Below, one piece after another: positions 5,535 through 7,257 of a stretch of 7,257 nt of DNA. The stretch is taken from assembly GCA_002494125.1 (NCBI GenBank), contig DLBD01000109.1:1-7257 (forward strand), read 5' to 3'. The notes beneath the pieces were generated by a model. That model was not told the DNA's origin. It saw only the letters and a program-made list of their open reading frames with translations, and did no database searches. Within the stretch, counting starts at the first letter, position 1. Each line of letters starts with the position of its first letter. The translations under genes and the position numbers were made by a program. This stretch comes from Ruminococcaceae bacterium UBA7030. Its GTDB lineage: Bacteria; Bacillota; Clostridia; Oscillospirales; Acutalibacteraceae.

Positions 5535-6179
5535 ATGTTTGAAACATATAAAGAAGATATAAAAAGTTTTATGGATCATGACCCTGCAGCAAGAAGTCCG
5601 ATTGAGATAATACTTCTTTATCCTGGGTTTAAGGCGCTTCGAAGTCACAAAAAAGCACATTGGCTTCTAAAACACAATATGCCTTTTCTTGCGAGGTATG
5701 TAAGTCAGCGCAGTTCAAGAAAAACGGGTATCGAAATACATCCGGGCGCTACGATAGGCAGAAGAGTTTGTATCGACCACGGAAGCGGTATAGTCATTGG
5801 CGAAACCTGTGAAATTGGCGACGACGTTATGATTTATCAAGGCGTAACACTCGGCGGTACCGGTAAGGATGTAGGTAAACGCCACCCAACTATTGAAAGC
5901 GGAGTTATGATTGGTTCGGGTGCAAAGGTTCTTGGTCCTATAACTGTCGGAAGAAATGCCAAGGTTGCTGCAGGTGCAGTTGTTGTTAAGGACGTTGAAC
6001 CTAATTCAACCGTTGTCGGCGTACCCGGAAGAGTCGTCAGAATTGACGGCGAACGTATTGACGATTTGGATCAGATTCATCTTCCCGATCCGGTAATGAA
6101 TGCAATTCAGAGCAATCAGAATAAGATACTTGAACTTGAAAAAGAAATAGAAAACCTTAAGGAGCAAATTGAAAAATGA
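5535..6179 (+). CDS. cysE: Serine O-acetyltransferase
   Basis: CysE makes O-acetylserine from serine and acetyl-CoA, the first committed step of cysteine synthesis; CysK then adds sulfide. The 214-residue protein is the short Firmicutes/plant-core form. An alpha-helical N-terminal part includes DPAARSPIEIILLYPG, with probable catalytic Asp16. A left-handed beta-helix of hexapeptide repeats (about 65-165) carries IDHGSGIVIGE with Asp81 and His82, the catalytic pair of the family. LGGTGKDVGKRHP follows, with His117, and then VGVPGRVV closes the domain. After residue 190 a heptad-like, charged helix (NKILELEKEIENLKEQ) forms a probable coiled coil and the chain ends in IEK. The terminal isoleucine that lets classical CysE dock into CysK is absent. 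The gene is first in a cysteine T-box operon and overlaps cysS by ATGA. The related name EpsC is sometimes applied automatically to such proteins, but the T-box and cysS support the cysteine role. Confidence 0.96.
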   Translation: MFETYKEDIKSFMDHDPAARSPIEIILLYPGFKALRSHKKAHWLLKHNMPFLARYVSQRSSRKTGIEIHPGATIGRRVCIDHGSGIVIGETCEIGDDVMIYQGVTLGGTGKDVGKRHPTIESGVMIGSGAKVLGPITVGRNAKVAAGAVVVKDVEPNSTVVGVPGRVVRIDGERIDDLDQIHLPDPVMNAIQSNQNKILELEKEIENLKEQIEK

Positions 6180-7257
6180 GAGTTTTTAATACAATGACAA
6201 GAATGAAAGAGGACTTTGTTCCTGTTAATGAAAAAGAAGTAAAGATTTATGCCTGCGGTCCAACTGTATATAACTATATTCATATAGGAAACGCACGTCC
6301 TCTTTGTGTTTTTGATGTTTTAAGAAGGTATATGCAGTATCGCGGATATAATGTTAAGTTTGTTCAAAACTTTACTGATGTTGATGATAAGATAATTAAA
6401 AGGGCAAATGAAGAAGGCATAACTTTTGAAGAGGTTTCCGAAAAATATATTAAGGAATTCTGGACAGACGCTCACGGACTTAATTTTAAAGATGCAGATG
6501 TTCACCCAAAGGCAACAGAAAATATTGATGAAATTATTGAAATTATAAAATCTCTTGAAGAAAAAGGTTATGCATATGCAGTCGACGGTGACGTTTATTT
6601 CAGAACATTAAAATTTGATGAATACGGAAAACTCAGTCATCAGCCGATTGAAGATTTGCAATCAGGTGCAAGAATTGCAGTTGGCGAGAAGAAAGAGGAT
6701 CCGCTTGATTTTGCACTGTGGAAAGCAGCCAAAGAAGGCGAACCTTACTGGGAGTCGCCGTGGGGAAAAGGCAGACCCGGTTGGCATATTGAATGTTCTG
6801 CTATGAACAGAAAATATCTTGGAAATACGATTGATATTCACTGCGGCGGACAGGATTTAGTTTTCCCTCACCATGAAAATGAAATTGCACAAAGCGAATG
6901 TGCAAACGGAGTACCTTTTGCAAAGTACTGGATGCACAACGGCTTTATCAACATTGACAATATAAAAATGAGCAAGTCAAAGGGCAATTTATTCACTTTA
7001 AGAGAGATAGTTGCGGAATTTCCGTATGATGTGGTGCGTTTCTTTATTTTAAGCGGTCACTACAGAAGCCCTATCAACTTCTCGCGCGAGCTTATGACGG
7101 CCGCAGGCACAAGCCTTGACCGCATTAAAAACTGCGCTAAATCGCTTGATTTTATCGTTAAAAACACAAGCGGCGAAATGACAGCCGAAGAAAAGGAGCT
7201 CTCCGCACAGGCAGATGCTTTCCGCGTACAGCTTGAAACGGCTATGGAGGACGATTT
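6176..7257 (+). CDS. cysS: Cysteine-tRNA ligase, 5' part (runs off the window)
   Basis: CysS charges tRNA-Cys with cysteine. The frame is open to the right edge, giving 360 full codons; family members are roughly 460 residues, so the C-terminal anticodon-binding part is mostly outside. Class I features are complete. HIGN (36-39) takes the place of HIGH and follows YACGPTVYN. The zinc ligands are Cys27, Cys207 (WHIECSAM), His232 and Glu236 (FPHHENE). The KMSKS motif is at 264-268 (NIKMSKSKGN). These sit two residues or less from the E. coli positions, so there is no indel in the catalytic domain. The start ATG overlaps the cysE stop (ATGA, 6176-6179), with AAGGAG at 6159-6164, so translation is probably coupled. 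Expression depends on the T-box at 5295-5524: low charged tRNA-Cys raises both its charging enzyme and cysteine supply. Confidence 0.98.
   Translation, partial: MRVFNTMTRMKEDFVPVNEKEVKIYACGPTVYNYIHIGNARPLCVFDVLRRYMQYRGYNVKFVQNFTDVDDKIIKRANEEGITFEEVSEKYIKEFWTDAHGLNFKDADVHPKATENIDEIIEIIKSLEEKGYAYAVDGDVYFRTLKFDEYGKLSHQPIEDLQSGARIAVGEKKEDPLDFALWKAAKEGEPYWESPWGKGRPGWHIECSAMNRKYLGNTIDIHCGGQDLVFPHHENEIAQSECANGVPFAKYWMHNGFINIDNIKMSKSKGNLFTLREIVAEFPYDVVRFFILSGHYRSPINFSRELMTAAGTSLDRIKNCAKSLDFIVKNTSGEMTAEEKELSAQADAFRVQLETAMEDD

Noticed and set aside
6615..6806. 63-codon open frame inside cysS
   Set aside because: It is an out-of-frame reading of conserved cysS sequence containing the WHIEC motif region.

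Overview
This window looks like ordinary chromosome from an AT-rich, low-GC Gram-positive bacterium, most likely a Clostridia member. Ruminococcus or another Oscillospiraceae is a guess from overall feel only. The evidence is strong GGAGG-type ribosome binding sites, sigma-A promoters (some with an extended -10), Rho-independent terminators, a cysteine T-box leader, a short Firmicutes-type serine acetyltransferase and a zinc-ribbon form of ribosomal protein L28. No phage, transposon, CRISPR, defence or toxin genes are visible, and I see no undescribed multi-gene system.

Layout. The 3' part of plsY (1-356, +) ends in a perfect hairpin terminator whose loop holds the stop codon. A well-formed promoter (381-409) then drives a single-gene unit: a membrane-anchored YkuD-type L,D-transpeptidase-like protein (439-1167, +). 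A hairpin at 1179-1203 serves both this gene and the convergent rpmB (1218-1403, -). The 224-bp divergent region between rpmB and recA holds a promoter for each.

The recA-recX-rimO-pgsA block (1628-5256, +) is tightly packed: recA and recX share a TAATG junction, recX and rimO overlap by 8 nt, and rimO and pgsA overlap by 4 nt (ATGA). It is best read as one operon from the promoter at 1570-1598. It joins recombination and its modulator with ribosomal protein S12 methylthiolation and anionic phospholipid synthesis.

Four bases after pgsA a new promoter (5260-5288) opens a T-box leader with specifier UGC (Cys) and a UGGA acceptor-binding sequence that matches the U73 discriminator of tRNA-Cys. 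It controls cysE (5535-6179) and cysS (6176 to the window end), which overlap by ATGA. The logic is simple: when uncharged tRNA-Cys accumulates, both the first committed enzyme of cysteine synthesis and the enzyme charging tRNA-Cys are made. No intrinsic terminator separates pgsA from this leader, so read-through from the recA operon should meet the same cysteine-controlled attenuator.
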